Notes: a model not told the origin generated them from the letters alone. 64,000 bases of DNA from Cryobacterium sp. SO1 (GCF_004210215.2 NZ_CP067394.1:3658001-3722000); one strand, 5' to 3'; shown: positions 8,816 to 17,755, numbered from the stretch's first letter. Made by a program: numbers and translations.

Positions 8816-8881
8816 AGAAGTTCGCAAAACGCCGCCTCGAGCGGCCGGTTGTCGCGGCGTGTGGCGAGAAAATCCGCCCTT
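8809..8881. repeat. Imperfect 73-bp inverted repeat, GGCGGAGAA family, copy 1
   Basis: The left arm begins AAGGCGGAGAAGTTCGC and the right arm ends GGCGAGAAAATCCGCCCTT. A related structure of 74 bp lies at 43559-43632, with right arm GTGGTGAATTTCTCCGCCT. It sits upstream of the flavoenzyme at 9030. Confidence 0.6.
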
Positions 8882-9029
8882 ACCGCGTCCCCTGTGGCGC
8901 GGGCGCCGGCGGGGGTCGCGGGCAACACTGCCGAGGGGCATGCTGGGCAGAGACAACGACTCACCAGTGCGGTCCGGCGAATGCGCGCCGGGGACGATCG
9001 ACGCCGCACACGACAGGTGCGGAGGAATC

Positions 9030-10331
9030 ATGATCGACGGCTTTGCGGGCACGATTCTGTTGCCCGATTCGGACGAATACCTGTTGGCGGCCACGGCCTA
9101 CGGGAAAGTCGGCCGGCCGGTGCTGGCGGCCCGACCGACCGATGCGGCCGATGTCGCGGCGGCGATCGCCTATGCAAGGGCCCAGGGCCTGGTGTTGTCG
9201 GTGCGGAGCGGCGGGCACAGTCCGCTGAACACCAACGACGGCGGAATGGTGCTCGACCTGTCCCGCATCCGTGACGTCGAGGTACAGGACAGCAACCGGG
9301 TTCGCCTGGGCAGCGGCGCAACCTGGGGCGGTGTGGCCCAGGGGCTGCTCCACTACGACCTGGCGGTCTCCAGCGGCGACACCTACACGGTGGGCGTCGG
9401 CGGTCTCACCCTGGGCGGTGGAATCGGCTGGCTGGTTCGGCAGCATGGCCTGGCGATCGACAGCCTGCTCGAGGCCGAGGTGGTGCTCTCCAGTGGCACC
9501 ATCGTGACTGCCAACACAACCAGTGAGCCGGAGTTGTTCTGGGCGCTGCGCGGCGGCGGCGGCAACTTCGGTGTCGTGACGAGGTTCACCTTCCAGGCGC
9601 ACCCGCTGCGGGGGGTGGTCTTCGGCACCATCAACGTGCGCCCGGGGCTGCTCGCCGAGACGCTGCGCGGCTGGCGGGACGTGATGCGCGCCTCGCCGGA
9701 GAAGCTCAACTCGACGGTGTTCTCGATTCCCGAGTTCGGCCCGGAGATGCCCGCGGCGACGAAGGTGCTGGTCTGTTACGGCAGCGCCGATCAGGACGAG
9801 GCCATGGCGGCCATCCGGCCCCTGCTCGCCCTGCCGGGAGTGACCGGAAACGACCTGGAACTCAAACTCTTCGTGGAGATCTTCGACGAACCATCCGCCC
9901 CGCCCGGGTCGATCCGGATCGTCGACCGCAACGGCTTCGCCCGCGACCTCGACGACACGCTCATCGACCGGGTCACCACCGCGAACGCCGCGCTCGATTC
10001 GGCGGTGCTGATGGTGCGCTACCTGCGAGGGGCATTGAACCGGGTGCCCGCTGACGCCACGGCATTCCCCCACCGCGATGTGGAGGCCTTCCTGATGTCG
10101 GCGGCGTTCCTGCCGCCGGACGCCCCCGACGAGGCCGAGCGGCGCATCATGGACAACTGGTTGCCCGTGGCCGAGGGATTGACGGGGACCTACGGTAACT
10201 TCAACCTGCGCGCGTATCCCGACGTGCTCGACCGGATGTATCCGCCGGCCACCATGGAAAGGCTGCGGGCGGCCAAGCGTCGTTACGACCCCGAGAACGT
10301 GTTTGCCCACAACCTCAACATCACGCCCTGA
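9030..10331 (+). CDS. FAD-linked oxidoreductase, berberine-bridge-enzyme family
   Basis: A 433-aa flavoenzyme with an N-terminal PCMH-type FAD domain and a C-terminal BBE segment (YDPENVFAHNLNI). His63 in SVRSGGHS is the usual site of covalent FAD attachment, and the second FAD motif is GVGGLTLGGGIGWLV. The frame is open from 8781, but ATG 9030 is chosen because GGAGG precedes it by 5 bases and the family starts here. Such enzymes oxidise sugars, alkaloids or other alcohols; the substrate is unknown. No second Cys in the CXXGXG position is seen, which suggests monocovalent FAD. Confidence 0.87.
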   Translation: MIDGFAGTILLPDSDEYLLAATAYGKVGRPVLAARPTDAADVAAAIAYARAQGLVLSVRSGGHSPLNTNDGGMVLDLSRIRDVEVQDSNRVRLGSGATWGGVAQGLLHYDLAVSSGDTYTVGVGGLTLGGGIGWLVRQHGLAIDSLLEAEVVLSSGTIVTANTTSEPELFWALRGGGGNFGVVTRFTFQAHPLRGVVFGTINVRPGLLAETLRGWRDVMRASPEKLNSTVFSIPEFGPEMPAATKVLVCYGSADQDEAMAAIRPLLALPGVTGNDLELKLFVEIFDEPSAPPGSIRIVDRNGFARDLDDTLIDRVTTANAALDSAVLMVRYLRGALNRVPADATAFPHRDVEAFLMSAAFLPPDAPDEAERRIMDNWLPVAEGLTGTYGNFNLRAYPDVLDRMYPPATMERLRAAKRRYDPENVFAHNLNITP

Positions 10332-10418
10332 GCCCGTGCCGAGGTCGCGGGCCGGGTGCACGAGGGCATTCTTGGTGTCGACGGTGACCCGGTCAGTGCC
10401 CGGTGGGGCGGCATGGGC

Positions 10419-10473
10419 GGTGGGCGGGGTAGGCGCCGCTATGCGGGTGGCGCGCCACCCGCACAACGGCGCC
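10419..10473. repeat. 19-bp GC-rich repeat units downstream of the GH13 gene
   Basis: Two 19-bp units (GGTGGGCGGGGTAGGCGCC, then GCTATGCGGGTGGCGCGCC) are followed by a GC-rich inverted tail. They match the larger array at 12201-12390 on the other side of the GH13 gene, so the gene is bracketed by the same repeat. The GH13 stop codon lies 17 bp beyond this block. Confidence 0.75.
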
Positions 10474-10489
10474 TGACCCGCGTGGCGCG

Positions 10490-12078
10490 TCAGGCCCCGC
10501 GCAAGACCCACGCCGCGGCGTCGGCCGGGAGCCTGCCATCCGGTAGCAGCGGCGCCGAACTGCAGAGCAGCCGGCCCGCCGGCAGCCGCACCGGGCCGTC
10601 GCCCATCGCCACCGCGACGGTGACGCCACCCTCGCGCTCGCAGAGCACCAGGCCGTCACCCTCCAGCCGCCATCGCGTCGATTCGCTGGCCTGGAACACC
10701 CCCGAGGCCAGGAGTTCGGCCCGCAGATCGATGGCGGCGGTGAATGCCGAATACGCCGACCCCTCGGCGGCCTGCTGGGCGTCGATGCTCCAGGCGCCCC
10801 AGCCCTCCGGAGCCGGCAGCCAGGCCGGCTGTGCACCATCGGGGGAGAAACCGTGGTTGCCTGCCACACCGGATGTCCAGGGCAGCGGGATGCGCGCACC
10901 GTCCCGGCTGACCCCGCCCCGGCTCCACATCGGGTCCACCCGGGTCTCAACGGGCACGTCCACCTCGGGCAGGCCGAGTTCCTGGCCCTGGTAGACATAC
11001 ATCGCCCCGGGCAGGCCGAGCAGGGCCAGCAGCGCGGCCCTGGCCCGGGCGGTACCGCGCTCGCCGCCGCCGAACCGGGTCACGGTGCGCACCAGATCGT
11101 GGTTCTCCAACGCCCAGCTGGGGTCGCCGCCGTACTCACGACGGGCCTCCTCGAGTTGCCGGCCCACCGCCACCCACTCCGCGGGCTGCCAGCCGAGGCG
11201 GGCGAACGCGAAGGCGAAGGTCTGGTGCAACTCGTCGGGCCGGGTGTACCGGCCGGCGCGATCGGGCTCGAGGTTGACCTCACCCACGAGCAGCCGCGGC
11301 GGGTCGTACTCGTCGGCGATCCGGCGCCAGCGGCGGTACACCTCGTGGACGGGTTCCTGGTCCATGGCCATCGGGTTGGACCGCAGGCCGTCGATCACCG
11401 TCGGCACTGTCGCCGCGTCCGGCAGCCCGTCGGCCTTGAACAGGCCGTGCGCCACGTCCACCCGGATGCCGTCCACCCCGCGGTCGAACCAGAACCGCAG
11501 CACATCGTCGAAGTAGTCGGCCACCCTGGGGTTCTGCCAGTTCCAGTCGGGTTGCGCTGACGAGAACAGGTGCAGGTACCACTGCCGGTCGCCTTCGGAG
11601 CCGGGGTGCGCCCGGTCCCAGACGCTGCCGCCGAAGACGCTGATCCAGTTGTTGGGCGGGATGAGCCCGCGGCATCCGGACCGTCGGCGAAGTGGAAGAT
11701 CGCCCGGGCCGCCGAGCCGGGCGCGGACCCGTGGGCCGCCTGGAAGAGCACATTCTGGGTGCTGGTGTGGTTGGGCACGAGGTCGACGAGCAGGCGCATG
11801 CCGAGGGCGTGCGCATCCGCGAGCAGGGCGTCGAAGCCGGCCAGGGTGCCGAACAGCGGGTCGACGTCGCAGTAGTCGCTGATGTCGTAGCCCTGGTCGA
11901 CCTGGGGCGAGGTCTGGAACGGGGTGAGCCAGATTCCCTGCACCCCGAGGGAGGCGATGTACTGCAGCCGCTGGCGGAGCCCGGCCAGGTCGCCGACGCC
12001 GTCGCCGTCGGCATCCGCGAACGAACGCGGGTAGACCTCGTAGATGACCGCGGTCTGCCACCAGGCGGCGCCGGTCAC
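10490..12078 (-). pseudogene. GH13 alpha-glucosidase with a single-base frameshift
   Basis: Two overlapping frames together encode a complete oligo-1,6-/alpha-glucosidase of about 530 aa. The 5' frame (from GTG 12078, MTGAAWWQTAVIYEVYPRSF) carries LVDLVPNHTS. The 3' frame carries PPNNWISVFGG, the nucleophile Asp in GIRVDVAHG, the acid Glu in LLVGEVNL and ENHD. All catalytic motifs are intact, but the frames do not join. Near 11660-11685, coding-strand GGCTCATCCCGCCC lacks one base. It is either a recent pseudogene or a sequencing error. Two LacI-type operators lie upstream, so it was, or is, a sugar-induced gene. Confidence 0.85.
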
Positions 12079-12103
12079 TTGTTCGCCCCCGAGGTGAGCT
12101 GGC

Positions 12104-12117
12104 CGCAATCGTTTGCG
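12104..12117. promoter_or_regulatory. LacI-family operator-like palindrome upstream of GH13 gene
   Basis: CGCAATCGTTTGCG is a 14-bp near-perfect palindrome with the central CG typical of LacI-family operators. It lies 26 bp upstream of the GTG start at 12078. Confidence 0.65.
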
Positions 12118-12157
12118 TTGTTCCTTCGATTGAGGCTAGGCAAGGGAAGGTGGGCAG

Positions 12158-12171
12158 CGCAAACGTTTTCG
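12158..12171. promoter_or_regulatory. Second LacI-family operator-like palindrome upstream of GH13 gene
   Basis: CGCAAACGTTTTCG has a perfect AAACGTTT core. It is centred 54 bp from the first site, about five helical turns, which would allow cooperative binding or looping. No LacI gene for it lies in this interval. Confidence 0.65.
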
Positions 12172-12200
12172 AAACAGGGTGGGTCTGGGGCTCAGGAGGT

Positions 12201-12390
12201 GCGCGGGGTAGGCGCCGTTGCGCGGGTGGCGCGCCGCCCGCATAGCGGCGCGTAGCCCGCGTAGCGGCGAAGTAGGCGGTGCGCGGGGCCAGCGCCGGTG
12301 CGCGGGGCCAGCGCCGGTGCGCGGGGCCACGCCGGTGCGCGGGGCCAGCGCCGTTGTGCGGGGTAGGCGCCGGTGCGCGGGTGGCGCGCC
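12201..12390. repeat. Array of 19-bp tandem repeats (consensus GGTGCGCGGGGCCAGCGCC)
   Basis: Six contiguous units run 12278-12390, one of them a base short. Related units (GCGCGGGGTAGGCGCC, then GTTGCGCGGGTGGCGCGCC) begin at 12201. The last two units repeat the GTAGGCGCC/GGTGGCGCGCC pair found at 10419-10456 on the far side of the GH13 gene. Confidence 0.85.
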
Positions 12391-12694
12391 AGCCGCATAG
12401 CGGCGCGTCGCCCGCGTAGCTGCGCTGCAGCGCGGGCGCGGGCATCCGCCCCGAACACGATGGGTTTAGGCTGGATGTGACCCCCGGTTCGATCTGACCG
12501 GTTGCGCTGGCCCGGATTTGGGCGGCAGGTCGGGGCTTTGCCTTGAGTACGACCCCCACTTCGTTCGAGCCCTGCTCCGACGTGTTCGCCCGCGGTGCCG
12601 GCCGGCGTCGGTGTCGCCCGCGACACCGTGTTGTCGATTGGTCGCCCGCGACCGCACCGTCGGATACCCGGCTCCCGCCCCTCAGATTGGTCCC

Positions 12695-13687
12695 ATGAAG
12701 ACTCGCTACCTCCCCGTCGCCGCCGCGGCGGCCGTGCTGCTGCTCGCCGGCTGCGCCTCCGGCACGCCCGCCGCCGTTCCGGCCCCCACGCCGTCGACCG
12801 GCATGCCGAACGCCTTCCCGGTGTCGTTGACGAACTGCGACACCACGTTCACCCTCGCGGCCGCTCCGGAGCGCATCGTCACGATCAAGTCGACCACCAC
12901 CGAGCTGCTGCTGGCGCTCGGACTCGGCGGGCGCATCGTCGGCTCCGCGTTCCTCGACGGCCCGCTGCCGTCATCCCTGGCGGACGCCGGCGCGGATCTC
13001 AATGTGATCAGCGACTTCGTGCCCGGCCAGGAGGCCGTGCTTGCCCTCACCCCGGACTTCGTCTACGGCGGCTGGGAGTCGAACTTCTCGGCAGAGGGCG
13101 TGGGGGACAGAAGCGCGCTCGCCGGCCTGGGCATCGGCAGTTACGTGTCACCGGCCGCGTGCAAGGGCGACGCGATGCCCGACCCTCTCACCTTCGACAC
13201 CGTGTTCGACGAGATCGATGAGGCCGGCCTGGTGTTCGGCGTGCCGGATGCCGCCGACGCGCTCGTCGCCGAGCAGGAGGCGGCTCTGGCCGCGCTTGAT
13301 CCCGCCACCGGCGACACCACCGCGCTCTGGTACTCCAGCGGCACGGATACCCCGTATGTGGGCGCCGGCATCGGCTCGCCGCAGATGATCATGGATGCCG
13401 CCGGCCTGACGAACATCTTCGCCGACGTGCAGGACACCTGGACCTCGGCCGGCTGGGAGTCTGTCGTGGAGGCGAACCCGAGCGTCATCGTGCTCGTGGA
13501 TGCGACCTGGAACACCGCCGAGTCCAAGATCGCCAACCTGAAAGCCAACGCCGCGACCGCCGGACTGGACGCCGTGCTGAACGAGCGCTACATCGTGGTG
13601 CCGTTCGCGGCCACCGAGGCGGGAATCCGCAACGTGGAGGCCGCCGGGTCGATCATCGACCAGCTCGCCGCCCTCGAGGCCAAGTAG
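12695..13687 (+). CDS. Putative F420-0 ABC transporter substrate-binding lipoprotein
   Basis: A 330-aa periplasmic-binding protein of the Fe/B12 (helical backbone) class, with lipobox LLAGC and lipidated Cys20. The C-terminal half carries typical PBP-II features (SKIANLKANA, then DQLAALEAK). The operon ends in cofD, an arrangement known in actinobacteria as the putative F420-0 transporter (TIGR03868 type), so the ligand may be F420-0 or a precursor. The start is fixed by the signal peptide. A CAGATT box lies exactly six bases before the ATG, so the mRNA may be leaderless. A cobalamin or siderophore ligand is the alternative. Confidence 0.82.
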   Translation: MKTRYLPVAAAAAVLLLAGCASGTPAAVPAPTPSTGMPNAFPVSLTNCDTTFTLAAAPERIVTIKSTTTELLLALGLGGRIVGSAFLDGPLPSSLADAGADLNVISDFVPGQEAVLALTPDFVYGGWESNFSAEGVGDRSALAGLGIGSYVSPAACKGDAMPDPLTFDTVFDEIDEAGLVFGVPDAADALVAEQEAALAALDPATGDTTALWYSSGTDTPYVGAGIGSPQMIMDAAGLTNIFADVQDTWTSAGWESVVEANPSVIVLVDATWNTAESKIANLKANAATAGLDAVLNERYIVVPFAATEAGIRNVEAAGSIIDQLAALEAK

Positions 13688-13752
13688 AGCAGGACACCCC
13701 TCCCGACCCGCCCACAACCCACCGGCAGCTGAACCGACCCGAAGGACCACGA

Positions 13753-15048
13753 ATGAGCGTCACCCCGAGCACCCAGGGCCGCGGCACCGACGCGCCCGGT
13801 GCGACGGTGCCTGGCGTTGCCGCGCGGCCCGGCGGGGCGGCGGCGGGATCGGGCGCGGGCTCCGGCGGGGCAGCGGCCGGATCGGGCGCCGGCTCCGGAT
13901 CGGGCCCCGGCGGGGCGGCGGCGGGCTCGGCATCGGGCGCGGGCTCCGGCGGGTCGGCGTCGGCGGCGGCGGCGGTGTCGGCGCCGGAGCCGGTCGCGGC
14001 ATCCGCTCGGGCGAGGCGCGGCGGGCCGGGGCTGTACCTGCTCTGGCTGGTCGCGGCCGTCTCTGCCCTGGTGCTCGGCAGCGCTGTGGCCGTGACGATC
14101 GGACCGGCCGACGTGAGCCTGCCGCAGGTCTGGGCCAGCGTGGTCGGCCACCTCGGCCTGCCCGCACTCGCCGGCGACACCGTGCTGCCGCCGCTGACCG
14201 ACGCGATCGTCTGGCAGCTGCGGATGCCGCGGGTGCTCACCGCCGCCGCCGTGGGAGCCGGCCTCGCACTCAGCGGCGCGGTGATGCAGAGCGTCACCCG
14301 CAACCCGCTCGCCGACCCCTACCTGCTCGGCCTGTCCTCCGGCGCATCGCTCGGCGCGGTCTGCGTGGTCATCCTCGGCATCGGCTTCGCCCTGCCGGCG
14401 GCCGCGTTCGCCGGGGCCCTGATCGCCCTGTTCGCCACCCTCAACATCGCCCGCGTCGGCGGCAGCATCACCCCCGGCCGGGCCGTGCTGGCCGGGCTGG
14501 CGATCGCCCAGCTCGGCTCGGCCGGCACCTCGTTCATCATCTTCTGGGCCGCCAAGGGCGACTCGTACCGGGAGATCCTCAACTGGCTGCTCGGCTCCCT
14601 GGCCGGCAGCTCGTGGAGCACCGTGCTGATCTCCTCGGTCGCGCTGGTCCTGGTGGGCAGCGGCATCCTGCTCGCTGCCAGCCGGCTGGATGCTTTCACC
14701 TTCGGCGACACCAACGCCGCGTCGTTGGGCATCAACGTCAACGCCACCCGGTGGGGCTTCCTGGTGGCGGTCGCGCTGCTCACCGGCGCAATGGTGGCGG
14801 TGAGCGGGGCGATCGGCTTCGTCGGGCTGATTCTGCCGCACGTGGTACGCGGGCTCAGCGGGCCGGGGCACCGCCGGCTGCTGCCGCTCGTCGCGGTGGT
14901 CGGGGCGCTGTTCCTGGTGTTGGCCGACACCCTCGCCCGCACCGTCTTCGACCCGCGCGAACTGCCGGTGGGCATCATCACGGCGTTCATCGGGGTGCCC
15001 GTGTTCATCCTGCTGATCAAGCGCAAGCGAAGCGCGGCCTGGGCATGA
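13753..15048 (+). CDS. FecCD-type ABC permease (putative F420-0 transporter)
   Basis: A 431-aa permease. Residues 1-90 are an unusual Gly/Ala/Ser-rich low-complexity stretch encoded by repeated GGCTCCGGCGGGGC-like DNA. From about residue 95 the FecCD core follows, with about nine to ten membrane segments and the family motifs RMPRVLTAAAVGAGLALSG, NPLADPYLLGLSSGASLG and GFVGLILPHVVRGLSGP. It lies 65 bp after the binding-protein gene, and its stop overlaps the ATPase start by 4 nt. The low-complexity leader is far longer than normal and probably cytoplasmic; a start nearer residue 90 is possible, but no better ribosome site was seen. Confidence 0.87.
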   Translation: MSVTPSTQGRGTDAPGATVPGVAARPGGAAAGSGAGSGGAAAGSGAGSGSGPGGAAAGSASGAGSGGSASAAAAVSAPEPVAASARARRGGPGLYLLWLVAAVSALVLGSAVAVTIGPADVSLPQVWASVVGHLGLPALAGDTVLPPLTDAIVWQLRMPRVLTAAAVGAGLALSGAVMQSVTRNPLADPYLLGLSSGASLGAVCVVILGIGFALPAAAFAGALIALFATLNIARVGGSITPGRAVLAGLAIAQLGSAGTSFIIFWAAKGDSYREILNWLLGSLAGSSWSTVLISSVALVLVGSGILLAASRLDAFTFGDTNAASLGINVNATRWGFLVAVALLTGAMVAVSGAIGFVGLILPHVVRGLSGPGHRRLLPLVAVVGALFLVLADTLARTVFDPRELPVGIITAFIGVPVFILLIKRKRSAAWA

Positions 15049-16142
15049 TTGCCCCCGCTGGAGCCCCCAGCTCGCGAGAAGGCACTTCAGGCCAGTCCCG
15101 CAGCGCCTCACTGACCCCAACTGCCCTCTCGGCAGACCCCACCACACGAGAAGACACTTCGGGGCAGTCCCCCAGCGCACAACTGACCTCAACTGCCCTC
15201 TCGACGGCGCGGGGCGACGCACCAGCGGCAAGCACTGCGGGCGTAGTGCTCGACGGGGTGTCGCTCAGCATCGAGGGCACCAGCATCCTGCGGGATGTCT
15301 CAGCGACCCTGCCGCCGGGCACCGTCACCGGGCTGCTCGGGCCCAACGGCGCGGGCAAGTCCAGCCTGTTGCGCATCATCGCGGGCATCGACCGCGCGGA
15401 TGCCGGCAGCGTCACCCTTGACGGCGCGGTCGTGGGGCAGCTGCGCCGGCGTGAGGCCGCCCGGCGCATCGCCCTGCTCGAGCAGAACGTCGCCCCCAGC
15501 GTGGACCTGTCGGTGCGGGAGGTCGTACTGCTCGGCCGCATCCCGCATCGCAGCCGGATGCTGGGCAGCTTCGGCGGCGAGGACGACCTGGGCGTGGCCA
15601 CCGAGGCGCTGGGGATGGTGGGCGCCGGCGACCTGATCGACCGGCGCTGGCATACCCTCAGCGGCGGGCAGCAGCAGCGGGTGCAGATCGCCCGCGCGCT
15701 GGCCCAGCGGCCGAGCCTGCTGCTGCTGGATGAACCGACCAACCACCTCGACGTGAGCGCGCAACTCTCGCTACTGCACCAGGTGCGCGGCCTCCGACTC
15801 ACCTCGGTGCTCGCGCTGCACGACCTCAACCTCGCGGCCGCGTACTGTGACCGCATCGTGCTGCTGCAGGATGGTCGGGTGGCCGCGTTCGGCACGCCTG
15901 CCGAGGTGCTGCGCCCCGAGATCATCCAGGCGGTCTACGGTGTCGACTGCGACATCGTGCCGCACCCCCGCACCGGTCGCCCGGTGATCGTGTTCTCCGG
16001 GCCCGACGAGCAGCCCGGCCCGCACGCGCGCGCCGCATCCGCCCCGCCCGCCTCGCGAGATGCCGCTTCCGACCCCCCGGACATCCGGCAGACGGCAGCA
16101 ACTGGCAATTCACGGCACCGCACGATTGAAGGAACCCCATGA
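15045..16142 (+). CDS. ABC transporter ATP-binding protein (putative F420-0 transporter)
   Basis: A 365-aa FepC/BtuD-like ATPase: Walker A GPNGAGKSS (about residues 99-107), signature LSGGQQQRVQIARALA, Walker B LLLLDEPTNHLD. Its core is normal, but about 65 extra residues at the N-terminus come from a direct DNA repeat (15063-15210). The C-terminal tail (PASRDAASDPPDIRQ and on) also looks like translated repeat DNA. Start and stop overlap both neighbours by 4 nt (ATGA), so the three transport genes and cofD form one translationally coupled operon. Confidence 0.88.
   Translation: MIAPAGAPSSREGTSGQSRSASLTPTALSADPTTREDTSGQSPSAQLTSTALSTARGDAPAASTAGVVLDGVSLSIEGTSILRDVSATLPPGTVTGLLGPNGAGKSSLLRIIAGIDRADAGSVTLDGAVVGQLRRREAARRIALLEQNVAPSVDLSVREVVLLGRIPHRSRMLGSFGGEDDLGVATEALGMVGAGDLIDRRWHTLSGGQQQRVQIARALAQRPSLLLLDEPTNHLDVSAQLSLLHQVRGLRLTSVLALHDLNLAAAYCDRIVLLQDGRVAAFGTPAEVLRPEIIQAVYGVDCDIVPHPRTGRPVIVFSGPDEQPGPHARAASAPPASRDAASDPPDIRQTAATGNSRHRTIEGTP
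15063..15210. repeat. Direct repeat inside the 5' end of the ATPase gene
   Basis: Two copies of about 65 bp share the order GAGAAGGCACTTCAGGCCAG / GAGAAGACACTTCGGGGCAG, a CCCMAGCGC-like block, CTGACC and AACTGCCCTCTCG. In frame they give REGTSGQSRSASLTPTALS and REDTSGQSPSAQLTSTALS. The sequence resembles, in reverse, the repeats in the cofE 3' end. Confidence 0.75.
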
Positions 16143-17653
16143 CCCGCGTCACAGTTCTCGCCGGCGGCGTCGGCGGCGCCCGGTTCACCCGCGGATTGCT
16201 GCAGCACCTGGCGTTTGAGGACGCTCGACGTGCGGCGAATGTCTCCTTCGGCGGCGCGGAAGGGGCACTTTCCGGCAACTCGGCGACCGGGCAGGCCAGC
16301 GAGGTCACCGTGATCGTCAACACCGGCGACGACATGTGGCTGGACGGGCTGCGCATCTGCCCCGACCTCGACACCGTGATGTACACCCTCGGCGGCGGCA
16401 TCAGCGAGGAGCAGGGCTGGGGGCGGCCCGATGAGTCCCGGCGCACCTCCACCGAGATCGCCGCATACGGCCGGGGCTGGTCGTGGTTCACCCTCGGCGA
16501 CCTCGACCTGGCCACCCACATCGTGCGCACCGACCTGCTTCGGAACGGCGCGACGCTCAGCGCCGCCACCGAGTTCCTCTGCCACCGCTGGCAGCCCGGC
16601 GCCCGGTTGCTGCCGATGAGCGACCAGTTCGTGGAGACCCACGTGCGGCTGGCCGCCGACGCCGACGAGCACCGCGCCGGCGACCTCATCCACTTCGAAG
16701 AGTGGTGGGTGCGCTACCGCGCCACCCTGCCGGTCACCGAGTTCGTGCAGGTGGGCCTGGCCGACGCCGTCGCGGCTCCCGGCGTGATCGACGCCATCCT
16801 CACCGCCGACCTGGTGATCCTGCCGCCGTCGAACCCCGTCGTGTCGGTCGGCACGATCCTGTCGATCCCGGGCATCCGCGAGGCCCTGCGCGCCACCCCG
16901 GCCCGGGTGGTGGGGATCGCGCCGATCATCGCCGGCGCCGCGGTGCGCGGCATGGCCGACGCCTGCCTGAGCACGATCGGCGTGGAGACCACCGCCCTCG
17001 CGGTGGGGCTGCACTACGGCTTCCGCCGGCAGGGCGGCGTGCTCGACGCCTGGCTGGTCGACGAGACGGATGCCGCGGCCCTGCCCGCGCTGGCGGCCGC
17101 CGGCATCCGCGCCGCCGCCGTGCCGCTCTGGATGACCGACGTGGGCGCCACGGCCCGGATCGCGGCCGAGGCGTTGAAGATCGGTGCCGGGCCGTTCGAG
17201 ACGACCACGTCGGCGGCGGCCCCGGTGGCGCCCTCTGATCTGCCGGTCGCGGAGTTCGGCTACCCCGGCCCGCTGCGCGACCGCCTGGTCGCCGCCATCC
17301 TGGCCGGGTCGAAGACCTCGACCACCTCGTTGCTCGTCGAGTACGGGATCGAGAACGACCCGCTGCCCACGGTCGGCAGCCGGCAGGTGCTGATCGACTC
17401 CGCCGAACGGCCGGTGGCGATCATCGAAACCACCGACGTGCGGGTGGTGCGCCTCGGCGCCGTCGATCTCGACCATGCCCGCGACGAGGGCGAGGGTTTC
17501 GACTCGGTGGCGGCCTGGCGGGCCGGTCACGAAGGGTTCTGGCACGGCGCCGAGACCCGCGAGGTCCTCGGCGACCCGGTCTTCACCGTCACCGACGACA
17601 CCGAGGTCGTGCTCGAACGACTGCGGTTGATCGCGGTGCTGCCCAGCGCCTGA
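16139..17653 (+). CDS. cofD: 2-phospho-L-lactate transferase CofD fused to a C-terminal ASCH domain
   Basis: A 504-aa two-domain protein. Residues 1-345 are CofD/FbiA, which joins the phospholactyl unit to the deazaflavin FO to make F420-0: N-terminal VTVLAGGVGGARF, then NTGDDMWLDGLRICPDLD, GDLDLATHI and ILPPSNPVVSVG. From about residue 370 a second domain begins (FGYPGPLRDRLVAAILAGSK, then TTSLLVEYGIENDPLP, IETTDVRVV, GHEGFW and FTVTDDTEVVLERL), which reads as an ASCH domain of the YhfF type, a fold proposed to bind RNA. Ordinary CofD is about 310-340 aa. The gene overlaps the ATPase gene by 4 nt. The CofD call is firm; the ASCH call is by eye. Confidence 0.88.
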   Translation: MTRVTVLAGGVGGARFTRGLLQHLAFEDARRAANVSFGGAEGALSGNSATGQASEVTVIVNTGDDMWLDGLRICPDLDTVMYTLGGGISEEQGWGRPDESRRTSTEIAAYGRGWSWFTLGDLDLATHIVRTDLLRNGATLSAATEFLCHRWQPGARLLPMSDQFVETHVRLAADADEHRAGDLIHFEEWWVRYRATLPVTEFVQVGLADAVAAPGVIDAILTADLVILPPSNPVVSVGTILSIPGIREALRATPARVVGIAPIIAGAAVRGMADACLSTIGVETTALAVGLHYGFRRQGGVLDAWLVDETDAAALPALAAAGIRAAAVPLWMTDVGATARIAAEALKIGAGPFETTTSAAAPVAPSDLPVAEFGYPGPLRDRLVAAILAGSKTSTTSLLVEYGIENDPLPTVGSRQVLIDSAERPVAIIETTDVRVVRLGAVDLDHARDEGEGFDSVAAWRAGHEGFWHGAETREVLGDPVFTVTDDTEVVLERLRLIAVLPSA

Positions 17654-17755
17654 CCGGGAGCGGCCCCGCACTGCCGGGAAAGACCCGGCCGCGCTACTCT
17701 CGGCTACGTTCCGAGCGCCGCGCGCCGACCTGCCCCCGAGCGAAGGGCCACTCTC

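Larger units (their letters stand above)
12079..12694. other. 616-bp intergenic region between the GH13 gene and the F420-0 transporter
   Basis: It holds two LacI-type operator-like palindromes (12104-12117, 12158-12171), a 19-bp repeat array (12201-12390) with a related tail to about 12425, and two small GC hairpins (GGTGTCGC/GCGACACC at 12610-12627 and a similar one near 12642). A CAGATT box lies six bases before the ATG at 12695. No credible gene was seen in it. Confidence 0.7.

Noticed and set aside
12201..12390. Possible CRISPR array
   Set aside because: The 19-bp units are directly contiguous with no unique spacers, and no cas gene is near. The same holds for 62878-62972 and 38416-38494.
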